Source: BP-133 sp040756995 (GTDB lineage: Bacteria > Actinomycetota > Acidimicrobiia > IMCC26256 > BP-133). Taken from it: 64,000 nucleotides of DNA. Positions 40,958 to 48,614 of this stretch are shown piece by piece. Position 1 is the first letter of the stretch; the number at the start of each line of letters is the position of its first letter. The stretch spans positions 124,001 to 188,000 of the forward strand of contig JBFLYK010000003.1 of assembly GCA_040756995.1 (NCBI GenBank). The letters are read 5' to 3'. The notes under the pieces are model-generated. The model was not told the DNA's origin, did not search any database, and was given only the letters and a program-made list of their open reading frames with translations. Made by a program: the position numbers and the translations under genes.

Positions 40958-41031
40958 TCTCTTTGTCGAGGGAGTATTCCCGATTGCGCCGCTACCATCC
41001 GTCCGCACGGTGACGACAGGGGGGACGAGGC

Positions 41032-41991
41032 ATGCCGCTGCATCCGCAGGCTGAGGCGGTCATCCGGGCCGTGGAATCCATGGGCCTTCCGCCGTTCGAG
41101 ACGATGTCGCTCGAGGAAGGCCGGGGGGTCATCCAGGCCTTCGCCAACTTCATGCCGCCGAAGGAGGAGGTGGCCTCCGTCGTCGACACCGTGGTGCCGG
41201 CCGAGGAGACCGACATCCCCCTGCGGATCTACACGCCGGAGGGCGACGAGGAGCTCCGGCCGGGGATCCTCTACTTCCACGGCGGCGGCTTCTCGACCGG
41301 CGGCATTGACCTGGTCGACCCGGTGTGCCGGGCCCTGGCCAACCGGTCGGGGTGCGCCGTCATCTCCGTCGGCTACCGGCTCGGCCCCGAGCACCCGTAC
41401 CCGGCGGCGGTGACCGACGCCTACATCGCCACCGTCTGGGTCCACGCCAAGGGACCGGTCTTCGGCATCGACCCCGACCGACTGGCGGTCATGGGCGACA
41501 GTGCCGGGGGCAACCTGGCCACCGTGACCTGCATGATCCTCCGAGACAAGGGCGAGCAGGCCAAGATCGCCCTCCAGGTCCTCATCTATCCGGTGACCGA
41601 TCTGGTCACCGGCGAGTCGGCGTCGCGCCAGGAGTTCGCCGAGGGGTATCTCCTGACCGCCGGGATGATGCAGTGGTTCACCGACCACTACCTCAAGGGC
41701 TGCGACGAGCAGGCGGCCGCCGAGCCGTACTGCTCACCGCTGTTCATGGAGAACCTGACCGGCCTGCCGCCGGCCATCATCGTCGTGGCCGAGTACGACC
41801 CGCTGCGGGACGAGGGGATCGAGTACGCCACCCGGCTGAAGGACGCCGGGAACTTCGTCGATCTCCGCCGGGAGCAGGGCATGATCCACGGCTTCTTCTG
41901 GTTGGGCGGTGCCATCGACCGGGGCCGGGAGCTCATCGACGAGCTCGGCCAGGACCTGCGCCAGTCCCTGCTCGAAGCCGAGATCTATTGA
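41032..41991 (+). CDS. HSL-family alpha/beta hydrolase (esterase)
   Basis: A 319-residue hormone-sensitive-lipase-family esterase: oxyanion motif HGGG (83-86, LYFHGGGFSTGG), nucleophile S157 in MGDSAGGNLA, probable acid in AEYDPLRDEG and base in GMIHGFFWL. It probably hydrolyses small acyl esters in the cytoplasm; no signal peptide. It diverges from dnaK, with the HspR operator in between. Confidence 0.9.
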   Translation: MPLHPQAEAVIRAVESMGLPPFETMSLEEGRGVIQAFANFMPPKEEVASVVDTVVPAEETDIPLRIYTPEGDEELRPGILYFHGGGFSTGGIDLVDPVCRALANRSGCAVISVGYRLGPEHPYPAAVTDAYIATVWVHAKGPVFGIDPDRLAVMGDSAGGNLATVTCMILRDKGEQAKIALQVLIYPVTDLVTGESASRQEFAEGYLLTAGMMQWFTDHYLKGCDEQAAAEPYCSPLFMENLTGLPPAIIVVAEYDPLRDEGIEYATRLKDAGNFVDLRREQGMIHGFFWLGGAIDRGRELIDELGQDLRQSLLEAEIY

Positions 41992-42051
41992 GCCATCGCC
42001 CGGGGAGATCGATCCCGGGGCGACCATAGGACGCGCCTTACACTCCCTGCC

Positions 42052-44283
42052 ATGCGTCGGCCGAAGCCCCATCAGCTCGTCCTGGCCACCGGCCTCGTCG
42101 CCGGGGCCGTCTTCGCCGGTTCGGGCATCGCGCCCTCGATCGTCGGCTGGCACGACGAGTCGCCCATCAGCCGGGAGGTGTTCGGGAACATCCCGAGCGC
42201 CGTGAAGGCCCTGTTCTACGTGGCGGTGGCCATCGCCGCCGTGGTGACGAGCAAGCTGGCCGCCGACCGGGTGAAGAACTGGGAGCGGGGCCAGGCCGAC
42301 GACCGGCGGACGACCAAGGCCAACGCCAAGCGGCGCTTCGAGGACTTCCGGGCCGGCGTGTGGATGCAGACGCTGCTGCGGGATCCCGCCGCCGGGATCA
42401 TGCACTCGCTGATCTACTTCGGGTTCGTCTGGCTGTTCATCGCCACGGTGCTGCTGGAGGCCAACCACCAGTTCCCGCCCGATCTGAAGTTCCTCCACGG
42501 CGACGTCTACAAGGCCTACTCGCTCACCGCCGACCTGGCCGGCGTGGCCTTCGTGGTCGGGATCCTGTGGGCCATCGGCCGGCGCTACATCTGGCCGCCG
42601 TACCGCATCTGGACGAAGACGAAGCCGGAGGACGCGTTGATTCTGGGCGTGTTCCTCCTCATCGGCCTGACGGGGTTCGTGGCCGAGGGCTTCCGCATCG
42701 CCCTCGTCGGCCGCCCGACGTTCGAGAAGTGGTCGATCGTCGGCTGGCCCATCTCGGCCGCGGTGGACGGGTGGTCGGCCACCGCCCTCTCCCGGGCCCA
42801 CCGGGCGATGTGGGGCCTGCACTTCGCCGGCTTCCTCACGTTCCTGGTGCTGCTGCCGACGACGAAGCTGCGGCACATGTTCACGTCGCCGATGAACATG
42901 TACCTGCGGGACAGGCCCCGCCCCAAAGGCGCCATGAAGCCGCTGCCCAACCTGATGGAGACCGAGCTCGACACCTTCGGGGCGTCGAAGATCGAGGACT
43001 TCACCTGGAAGCAGCTGATGGACACCGACGCCTGCACGATCTGCGGGCGCTGCACGTCGGTGTGCCCGGCCAACAAGACCGGCAAGCCGCTCGACCCCCG
43101 GGAGATCGTCCTCAAGGTCGGCGAGGTGATGGCGGCCACGGCCGCCCCGAAGGTGCCGCCGCCGGTCACCGTCGATCCCGAGATCAAAATCTCGGCCGAC
43201 TCGGTGCTGGAGCGGATCACCGCCGAGGAGGTCTTCGCCTGCACGACCTGCAAGGCCTGCGACGAGATCTGCCCCGTCAACATCGAGATCCTCGACAAGA
43301 TCCTCGACATCCGCCGCTACTACACCCTGATGGAGTCGAACTTCCCGACGGAGCTGGGCAACGCCTTCCGGGGGATGGAGAACTCGTCGAACCCCTGGCA
43401 GATGAACCAGGGGGAACGGGCGGCCTGGGCCAAGGGCCTGCCCGAGGAGGTGCCGATCGTCGACCCGTACTCGGGGGGCTTCGACCACGAGTACCTGTAC
43501 TGGGTCGGCTGCGCCACCAGCTTCGACGACCGCAACAAGAAGGTGGCCGTGGCCACGGCCAAGCTGCTGCAGCGGGCCGGCGTCGACTTCGCCATCCTCG
43601 GCCAGAACGAGCTCTGCACCGGCGACCCGGCCCGGCGGTCGGGCAACGAGTACGTGTTCCAGATGCTGGCCTCGCAGAACATCGAGGCGCTCAACGGGCT
43701 CGGCGTGCGGAAGATCATCGCCAGCTGCCCCCACTGCTTCAACACACTGCGGAACGAGTATCCCGACTACGGCGGCAAGTTCGAGGTCATCCACCACTCG
43801 CAGTTCCTGATGCAGCTCTGCGAGGAGGGCCGCCTGTCGATGAAGGGAGCGTCGCTCGACGAGCGGATCGCCTACCACGACTCCTGCTATCTCGGCCGCC
43901 ACAACGACGTCTACCTCGCCCCCCGCAAGGTGATCGGCTCCATCGCCGGCGTCGAGGTGGTGGAGATGCCCCGCAACGGCACCCGGGGTCTGTGCTGCGG
44001 CGCCGGCGGCGCCCGGATGTTCATGGAGGAACGGACGGGCAAGAAGGTCAACATCGAGCGCACGGAAGAGGCGCTCGGGACCGGCGCCGACCGCATCGCC
44101 GTCGCCTGCCCGTTCTGCATGATCATGCTCGACGACGGCGTGAAGGAGAAGGGCGCCGACGAGCAGGTCAAGGTCTCCGACATCTCGATGGTCCTGCTCG
44201 AGGCCATCGAGGGGATCCCGGCCCGGGCCGCCCAGGTGGCCCTGGCGCCCGGCGTCCGCCCGGGGGAGGCGGAGCCGGTCTAG
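42052..44283 (+). CDS. Membrane iron-sulfur oxidoreductase, HdrD/FadF-like
   Basis: A 743-residue protein with about six N-terminal membrane helices resembling a NarI-type cytochrome b domain (to about residue 285). Two [4Fe-4S] clusters follow, with ligands C328/C331/C334/C338 (CTICGRCTSVCP) and C397/C400/C403/C407 (CTTCKACDEICP). Two CCG domains come next (CPHCFNTL; HDSCYLGRHN..CCGAGG..CPFC). This is the layout of proteins that take electrons from fatty-acid oxidation or ETF to menaquinone (FadF/Rv0338c-like). The donor is inferred, not shown. The stop shares four bases with the convergent dcd stop. Confidence 0.88.
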   Translation: MRRPKPHQLVLATGLVAGAVFAGSGIAPSIVGWHDESPISREVFGNIPSAVKALFYVAVAIAAVVTSKLAADRVKNWERGQADDRRTTKANAKRRFEDFRAGVWMQTLLRDPAAGIMHSLIYFGFVWLFIATVLLEANHQFPPDLKFLHGDVYKAYSLTADLAGVAFVVGILWAIGRRYIWPPYRIWTKTKPEDALILGVFLLIGLTGFVAEGFRIALVGRPTFEKWSIVGWPISAAVDGWSATALSRAHRAMWGLHFAGFLTFLVLLPTTKLRHMFTSPMNMYLRDRPRPKGAMKPLPNLMETELDTFGASKIEDFTWKQLMDTDACTICGRCTSVCPANKTGKPLDPREIVLKVGEVMAATAAPKVPPPVTVDPEIKISADSVLERITAEEVFACTTCKACDEICPVNIEILDKILDIRRYYTLMESNFPTELGNAFRGMENSSNPWQMNQGERAAWAKGLPEEVPIVDPYSGGFDHEYLYWVGCATSFDDRNKKVAVATAKLLQRAGVDFAILGQNELCTGDPARRSGNEYVFQMLASQNIEALNGLGVRKIIASCPHCFNTLRNEYPDYGGKFEVIHHSQFLMQLCEEGRLSMKGASLDERIAYHDSCYLGRHNDVYLAPRKVIGSIAGVEVVEMPRNGTRGLCCGAGGARMFMEERTGKKVNIERTEEALGTGADRIAVACPFCMIMLDDGVKEKGADEQVKVSDISMVLLEAIEGIPARAAQVALAPGVRPGEAEPV

Positions 44284-44855
44284 GCCTCCTCGTCCCGGAA
44301 GTTGAGGTAGTAGCGGGACGGGGTGGGGCCCCGCTGGCCCTGGTACTTGGAGCGGGTCTCCCGACTGCCGTAGGGGCGCTCGGCCGGGCTGGTCATCCGG
44401 ATGAAGGAGATCTGGCCGATCTTCATGCCGGGGTAGATGGCGATCGGCAGGTTGGCCACGTTCGACAGTTCGAGCGTCAGGTGGCCGGACCATCCGGCGT
44501 CGACGAACCCCGCGGTGCTGTGGATGAGGAGCCCGAGGCGCCCCAGGCTCGACTTGCCCTCGAGGCGGGCGACGAGGTCGTCGGGCAGCGTGACGACCTC
44601 GAGCGTGCTGCCCAGCACGAACTCGCCGGGGTGGAGGATGAAGGCCTTCCCGTCCTCGACCTCGACCAGCATGGTGAGGTCCTCCTGAGGCTGCTTCGGG
44701 TCGATGTAGGGCGTGGTGTCGTTGCGGAAGACCCGGAAGTAGCGGTCGACCCGCAGATCGACCGACGATGGCTGGACGTCACGGTCGTCCAGCGGATCGA
44801 TCACGATGCGGCCGTCGGCCAGTTCCTTGCGGATGGAGACATCGGAGAGGATCAC
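44280..44855 (-). CDS. dcd: dCTP deaminase
   Basis: A 191-residue trimeric dCTP deaminase (possibly also dUTPase, as in mycobacteria). Landmarks are SSVDLRVDRYFRVFRN, VARLEGKSSLGRLGLLIHST, GFVDAGWSGHLTLELSNVA and the C-terminal YGSRETRSKYQGQRGPTPSR. GTG at 44855 gives the expected MILSDVSIRKEL start; the Shine-Dalgarno is weak. It makes dUTP from dCTP for dTMP synthesis. It is convergent with the iron-sulfur gene and 11 bases downstream of the AbfD-like gene. Confidence 0.93.
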   Translation of the reverse strand: MILSDVSIRKELADGRIVIDPLDDRDVQPSSVDLRVDRYFRVFRNDTTPYIDPKQPQEDLTMLVEVEDGKAFILHPGEFVLGSTLEVVTLPDDLVARLEGKSSLGRLGLLIHSTAGFVDAGWSGHLTLELSNVANLPIAIYPGMKIGQISFIRMTSPAERPYGSRETRSKYQGQRGPTPSRYYLNFRDEEA

Positions 44856-44866
44856 GGGGGCCGAGA

Positions 44867-46441
44867 TTAGATGGGTGGCGGAGGGGCGTCGCAGCCGGCG
44901 TCGCAGCAGCGGCCGGGCTGGCGGGAGACCCGGCGGCGGATCGACGGCAGGCCGGCGCCCTCGGGGAGGGCGCCGGGGCCACCGACGCCCCGGTCGAGGA
45001 GGCGCTCGACGAGGTCGACCTTGTCGCCGACGGGATAGTTCCGCCAGATCTCCCGCTTCATGGCCTCGGGCGAGCCGCCGCCGTGGAGGCTGATGACGGA
45101 GTACCAGCTGCCGGCGTAGGAGGCGGTCAGGTCCTCGACGAGGCGGGCGACGGCCCGGCGGGCGTCGGCGGGGATGTCGGCCCGTCCGGCGAGGACCGTC
45201 TCCAGGGAGGCGGCGGTCTCGGGATTGTGGTCCTCGTCGGGGCCGGGCAGGGCCACGACGAGGCCGCCGGAGACGTAGTGGGCCAGCCGGTGCATGTCGT
45301 AGATCTTGGTGGCCAGGAGGAGCTTGCCGATGTTGGCGAAGACCGGGTCGGGCATGACGCCGCCGGCGCCCCCATATCCATTTGTGGCGTCGACGCCGTA
45401 CACCGAGGCGGCCACCCCGCAGGCGTAGAAGCTCTCGACCACGGTGATGAGCTCGACCATGGCGTCGCGGATGTGGCCGTGGCGGTCGGGGTCGAGCCCG
45501 TTCGCCTCCACCATGAGGGCGCCGGCGCCGATCAGCAGATCGCCGAAGCCGGCCCGGGCGCCGATGCACGAATGGCGGTGGTGGGTGGCATAGGTGATGG
45601 TGGCGTGGGCGGCCTCGGCGTACTCGCCGGCCAGGAAGACCCGGTCGTGGGGCACGAACACGTCGTCGAAGACGACGACGCCGGTCGACTGGCCGTAGCG
45701 GCCGGAGAAGGTGGCGCCCTTCTCCCCCGGGCGGCCGGCGGGCCGGGCGATGATCGTCACGCCGGGGGCGTCGACGGGGACGGCGCAGCACACGGCGAAG
45801 TCGGCGTCCTCGGCGGTCATCGACCGGCAGGGCATGACCAGGAACTCGTGGACGTAGGGGGCGGCGGTGACGATGGCCTTGGTGCCCCGGATGACGATGC
45901 CGTCGGGGCGGCGTTCGGTGATGTGGACGTAGGCGTCGCGGTTCGCCTGCTGGCCGGGGCGCCTGGAGCGGTCGCCCTTGCCGTCGGTCATGGCAATGCC
46001 GAGGGTGAGGTCCTCGTCCTGCACGCGGTGGACGTAGGCCAGGAGCCGGTCGTAGCGGCCGCCGACGCCGGTGTGCTCGGCGTCGGCCCGCTGGGTGGCG
46101 GCCGCCAGGGCGTTGAGCCCGTCGTGGGTGAGGTAGCGCTGGGCACAGCCCGACTCCCGGCACACCAGACGGCAGGCTTCCAGCTTCTGGAGCAGATCCT
46201 GGTTGGTCTCGTTGATGTGGATGAGCCGGTTGACGGTCTTGCCCGACGTCACCTGCTTGGCCGTCATGACCTCGGCGTGTTCCGGCCGGCTGGCGAAGTC
46301 GTAGGTGACCCCGATGGCGGCGATGCCCGGCGCAAGGCGGGGCTCGTCGGCCACGGAGCCGACGGCCTCGCCGTCGACGAACACCCGGGGCCGGTACCGG
46401 CGCAACGACTCCCGGTACTCCTCGGCGGTGAGCATGGCCAT
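44867..46441 (-). CDS. AbfD/HpaB-family protein lacking full Fe-S ligands
   Basis: A 524-residue member of the 4-hydroxyphenylacetate 3-hydroxylase/4-hydroxybutyryl-CoA dehydratase family. Many conserved AbfD stretches are visible (MTDGKGDRSRRPGQQANRDA; VVVFDDVFVPHDRVFLAGEY; SLHGGGSPEAMKREIWRNYP). AbfD binds its [4Fe-4S] cluster with C99, C103, H292 and C299. Here C99 is kept, but C103 is Y103 (SGCAQRY), and the position of C299 appears as Ala in the THHRHSCIGARAG segment. It is therefore more likely a flavin-dependent enzyme without the cluster. The start at 46441 follows a ten-G run. It diverges from the isochorismatase. Confidence 0.75.
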   Translation of the reverse strand: MAMLTAEEYRESLRRYRPRVFVDGEAVGSVADEPRLAPGIAAIGVTYDFASRPEHAEVMTAKQVTSGKTVNRLIHINETNQDLLQKLEACRLVCRESGCAQRYLTHDGLNALAAATQRADAEHTGVGGRYDRLLAYVHRVQDEDLTLGIAMTDGKGDRSRRPGQQANRDAYVHITERRPDGIVIRGTKAIVTAAPYVHEFLVMPCRSMTAEDADFAVCCAVPVDAPGVTIIARPAGRPGEKGATFSGRYGQSTGVVVFDDVFVPHDRVFLAGEYAEAAHATITYATHHRHSCIGARAGFGDLLIGAGALMVEANGLDPDRHGHIRDAMVELITVVESFYACGVAASVYGVDATNGYGGAGGVMPDPVFANIGKLLLATKIYDMHRLAHYVSGGLVVALPGPDEDHNPETAASLETVLAGRADIPADARRAVARLVEDLTASYAGSWYSVISLHGGGSPEAMKREIWRNYPVGDKVDLVERLLDRGVGGPGALPEGAGLPSIRRRVSRQPGRCCDAGCDAPPPPI

Positions 46442-46445
46442 GGCG

Positions 46446-46455
46446 CCCCCCCCCC
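46446..46455 (-). repeat. Ten-G homopolymer at the AbfD-like start
   Basis: Ten consecutive C on the plus strand, i.e. G10 on the coding strand, ending 4 bases before the ATG (GGGG..cgccATG). It occupies the ribosome-binding position. Such runs are prone to slippage; a change in length would alter the spacing. It may also be a sequencing error. Confidence 0.8.
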
Positions 46456-46470
46456 GCGATCTGCGCTCCT

Positions 46471-46506
46471 GCCGGTCCAGCCGGTCCAGCCGGTCCTGCC
46501 GGTCCT
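46471..46506. repeat. Four 9-base tandem units between divergent genes
   Basis: Four units of GCCGGTCCA/T (A, A, T, T) in the 88-base gap between the AbfD-like gene and the isochorismatase gene. A change in unit number would change promoter spacing of both. Confidence 0.85.
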
Positions 46507-46529
46507 TCCCGAGACGGTAGTTTGCCGGT

Positions 46530-47069
46530 GTGCCCACGCTTGATCGCAGCCGGTCCGTCCTCTGCCTGATCGATTTCCAGGAGAAGCTGATGCGGGCCAT
46601 CGACGGCGGGGAGGACGTCATCGCCAACGCCGGGCGGCTGCTCGCCGCCGCCGAGGCCCTCGAGCTGCCGGTGCTCACCACCGAGCAGAACCCCAAAGGG
46701 CTCGGGCCGACCGTGCCCGAGCTGGCCCGGCCCGACGGCACCCACCCGGTGGTGGCCAAGATGTGCTTCGACGCGTCGCAGGCCGGGGGTGTGCTCGACG
46801 CCCTGCCCGCCGGCCACCACATCGTGCTGGCCGGCTGCGAGGCCCACGTCTGCGTGCTCCAGACGGCCCTCGGGCTCCTCGACCGCTCCCGCCGCGTCTA
46901 CGTCGTGGCCGATGCCATCGGCTCCCGCCGGCCGGAGAACAAGGAAGCCGCCCTCCGCCGCCTCGACCGCGCCGGCGCCGAGCTCGTCACCACCGAGATG
47001 GTGATCTTCGAATGGCTCCGCACCGCCGAAGACCCCGCCTTCAGGGCGGTCATGTCGCTCATCAAATAA
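46530..47069 (+). CDS. Isochorismatase-family cysteine hydrolase
   Basis: A 179-residue cysteine hydrolase with the complete Asp-Lys-Cys triad: D15 (LCLIDFQEKL), K77 (VVAKMCFD) and C108 (GCEAHVCVLQT). This family splits amides, ureas or isochorismate; length and motif fit the YcaC/nicotinamidase-like branch. It starts with GTG, divergent from the AbfD-like gene, and ends 31 bases before tRNA-Gly. The substrate is unknown. Confidence 0.88.
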   Translation: MPTLDRSRSVLCLIDFQEKLMRAIDGGEDVIANAGRLLAAAEALELPVLTTEQNPKGLGPTVPELARPDGTHPVVAKMCFDASQAGGVLDALPAGHHIVLAGCEAHVCVLQTALGLLDRSRRVYVVADAIGSRRPENKEAALRRLDRAGAELVTTEMVIFEWLRTAEDPAFRAVMSLIK

Positions 47070-47100
47070 CGGCCGCCACCCGCTAGTCTGTGTCGACCTT

Positions 47101-47174
47101 GCGGGTGTAGTTCAGAGGCAGAACATCAGCTTCCCAAGCTGAGAACGCGGGTTCGATTCCCGTCACCCGCTCCA
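47101..47174 (+). tRNA. tRNA-Gly (anticodon CCC)
   Basis: Cloverleaf: acceptor stem GCGGGTG/CACCCGC, D arm GTTC..GAAC, anticodon stem TCAGC/GCTGA around TTCCCAA (anticodon CCC, reading GGG), T arm GCGGG-TTCGATT-CCCGT, discriminator T and encoded CCA. It stands at the edge of a small accessory region, a position often used for integration. Confidence 0.95.
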
Positions 47175-47209
47175 ATCAACATCGCAGGTCACCAAGCATT
47201 TCTCTTCCG

Positions 47210-47240
47210 AAAAGGGCAACCGCCGGGTTGCCCTTTTCCT
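47210..47240 (+). terminator. Terminator after tRNA-Gly
   Basis: A 12-pair stem AAAAGGGCAACC/GGTTGCCCTTTT with a 4-base loop GCCG, 35 bases after the tRNA, followed by CCTG. The stem contains its own T run on the 3' side, so it fits an intrinsic terminator. Confidence 0.8.
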
Positions 47241-47248
47241 GTGCCTGA

Positions 47249-47303
47249 GCGCGACCGGTCGCGATTGAGGCCCCATAAGGGCCCTGGGCGCGACCGGTCG
47301 CGC
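47249..47303. repeat. Twice-repeated GC-rich palindrome
   Basis: Two copies of the perfect palindrome CGCGACCGGTCGCG (47250-47263 and 47289-47302, the second extended to GCGCGACCGGTCGCGC), 39 bases apart. Each is followed by TGAGG-M-CCCC, so the repeat unit is about 26 bases. It lies between the tRNA terminator and the end of the mini-gene operon. Confidence 0.85.
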
Positions 47304-47395
47304 TGAGGACCCCGTCCAGGACTGCTGGACTGACGGGTGGTGGCGGTCAATCAAGACAGCCCGACCAGCGCGTCTCGGTTCTGGGGGCGCCGGAG

Positions 47396-47719
47396 TCAAC
47401 GCGCCACACGGTTGGCGGTCGGCTCGGGGAGCAGATGGAGGTCCAACGGGCGGCGACCTTTGTAGCGAAGCCGCTCCCGGGCTTCGTGCTCTTCAATCGC
47501 CATGACCCCTCGCAGGACGCCCTCGAGAACCACCCTGACCGGTGAAGTGTCTCCTGAGGCCACCAGGGGAATGGCCCGGGATGTCCGGAAAACTCGTCCG
47601 GGACGCTGAATGTCCTCCAGCTCGGCGACGACGAGCACTCCGGTGTTCCCGTCGGGCAGCACCGTAGCCTCGAAGGCCCAACCTGGTTGATAGGCCACGT
47701 GGGCGAGGATCCCGGTCAC
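47396..47719 (-). CDS. Small protein with phage/actinobacterial HEA..G.RP motif
   Basis: A 107-residue protein, GTG start overlapping the upstream stop (GTGA). The order of features, PGWAFEATVLPDGNTGVLVV then DIQRPGRVFRTSRAIPLV then AIEEHEARERLRYKGRRPLD, resembles an uncharacterised protein family seen in actinophages and Streptomyces, with a HEA..E...v.G.RP end. I recall that family only by pattern and cannot name a function. It is the last of four tightly coupled genes. Confidence 0.55.
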   Translation of the reverse strand: MTGILAHVAYQPGWAFEATVLPDGNTGVLVVAELEDIQRPGRVFRTSRAIPLVASGDTSPVRVVLEGVLRGVMAIEEHEARERLRYKGRRPLDLHLLPEPTANRVAR

Positions 47720-48009
47720 CACGTCGGGTGGGATGTTGGCCCGGCGGAGAAAAGGCCTAGGAGGTGTTCCACAGCGGCTGTGGCGGCGACAGTGGCGGCC
47801 ACGCTGCTCGCCGCTGGATCGGCATATCGCCACGGGCGTTCCTCCTCTCCCGGACCACCCTCCTGCGTGACGGCCCAGCCTTCGGCTGCGGCCAGGAGCG
47901 CCCTGTGGACGGCATCTGTCAGGCCGTCGAGGAACGCCGCGCTTTCGAGCACACCGCCTTGGACGGTTGCTGGAGTGACCAGCACCGGTTCGCCGGCTTG
48001 CTCGTTCAC
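47716..48009 (-). CDS. Small protein of unknown function in coupled mini-operon
   Basis: A 97-residue protein, GTG start in a GTGA overlap with the preceding 29-codon frame and its stop in a GTGA overlap with the next gene. The sequence has an amphipathic central helix (LDGLTDAVHRALLAAAEGWA) and an Ala-rich C-terminal helix (SSVAATVAATAAVEHLLGL). I recognise no family. The exact overlaps on both sides are the best evidence that it is translated. Confidence 0.5.
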   Translation of the reverse strand: MNEQAGEPVLVTPATVQGGVLESAAFLDGLTDAVHRALLAAAEGWAVTQEGGPGEEERPWRYADPAASSVAATVAATAAVEHLLGLFSAGPTSHPTW

Positions 48010-48095
48010 GTTGACCCCTCGCCGCCTGAGACTTCATACGGGAAGGTGTAGATCTCCTCATCCCCGTTGTTGCACCGGACGCGAATCTCGATCAC
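48006..48095 (-). CDS. 29-residue microprotein in coupled mini-operon
   Basis: A 29-codon frame starting at the GTG of a GTGA overlap with the first gene and ending at the TGA of a GTGA overlap with the third. The peptide begins MIEIRVRCNNGDEEIYTFPY. It aligns without gaps to residues 31-49 of the first gene's product (EIR at the start, FPY at the end). A frameshifted tail of a longer protein is an alternative to a separate gene. Confidence 0.45.
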   Translation of the reverse strand: MIEIRVRCNNGDEEIYTFPYEVSGGEGST

Positions 48096-48298
48096 GCCGC
48101 TTCCGTCCGAGCGCTCGCCCGGCTTGCTCCTCCCTTGTTGGCACAGGGATAAGCCGCCGGGTAGGGGAAAACTGCCGTGTCAAACGTTCCGTCGCCGGTC
48201 GGGATACGGATTTCGAAGCCGTCATCCGTGAGTCGGACAGCGATTTCGGAAATCTGTTCTCCTCCACCATCCGAGGATTCGGGCGCCGATTCGTCCAT
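48092..48298 (-). CDS. 68-residue protein opening the coupled mini-operon
   Basis: A small protein with a good ribosome-binding site (AGGAAGG about 8 bases before the ATG). It starts acidic (MDESAPESSDGGGEQ) and continues with a beta-rich stretch (ISEIAVRLTDDGFEIRI, then TFDTAVFPYPAAY). I recognise no family. It begins the unit of four genes joined by GTGA overlaps, all less strict in GC third positions than flanking genes. Confidence 0.5.
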   Translation of the reverse strand: MDESAPESSDGGGEQISEIAVRLTDDGFEIRIPTGDGTFDTAVFPYPAAYPCANKGGASRASARTEAA

Positions 48299-48614
48299 CG
48301 TCTTACCTTCCTCGACGTGTCCGGGCAGCAGGATTACTCCAAGTCCCGTCACCGACCGACGGGTACTCGGAGGTCCTCTGTCGGGGTTCTTCCGCGTGCG
48401 GTCGCTGAGGCGGGCGAACCGGAAGAGGGCCTGCGACGGCGGCGGTGCTGGGGCAGCGGGCCCGACAAATCGGGCAATTCGGGACTTCCGGGCGGCTGGC
48501 GCGACCGGTTCAGCACAAACCTCAGCTGACGAACGAGGGACTGAGGGCTTTCCTGACGAATCTCCATCTCGTACAGTAACTTCACTTATTTGGTTGAGAT
48601 TGTCGGGAGGCCCT
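48299..48614. other. 316-base gap between mini-operon and Na/Pi gene
   Basis: No well-supported gene. A 78-codon minus-strand frame with a GTG start (48349-48585) lacks a ribosome-binding site and loses coding character halfway, so I do not call it. In another minus-strand frame a short stretch reads QISEVTVRDGD, faintly like the start of the 68-residue protein (QISEIAVR), perhaps a decayed copy. The gap must contain the divergent promoters of the mini-operon and of the Na/Pi cotransporter gene. Confidence 0.35.

Noticed and set aside
48349..48585. 78-codon minus-strand frame (MKLLYEMEIRQESPQS start)
   Set aside because: No ribosome-binding site, and codon use loses coding character after about 55 codons; left as unassigned sequence.
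47101..48614. Attachment-site duplication of the tRNA-Gly 3' end
   Set aside because: I searched the following 1.4 kb by eye for a second copy of GGTTCGATTCCCG and saw none, so integration at this tRNA is not shown.
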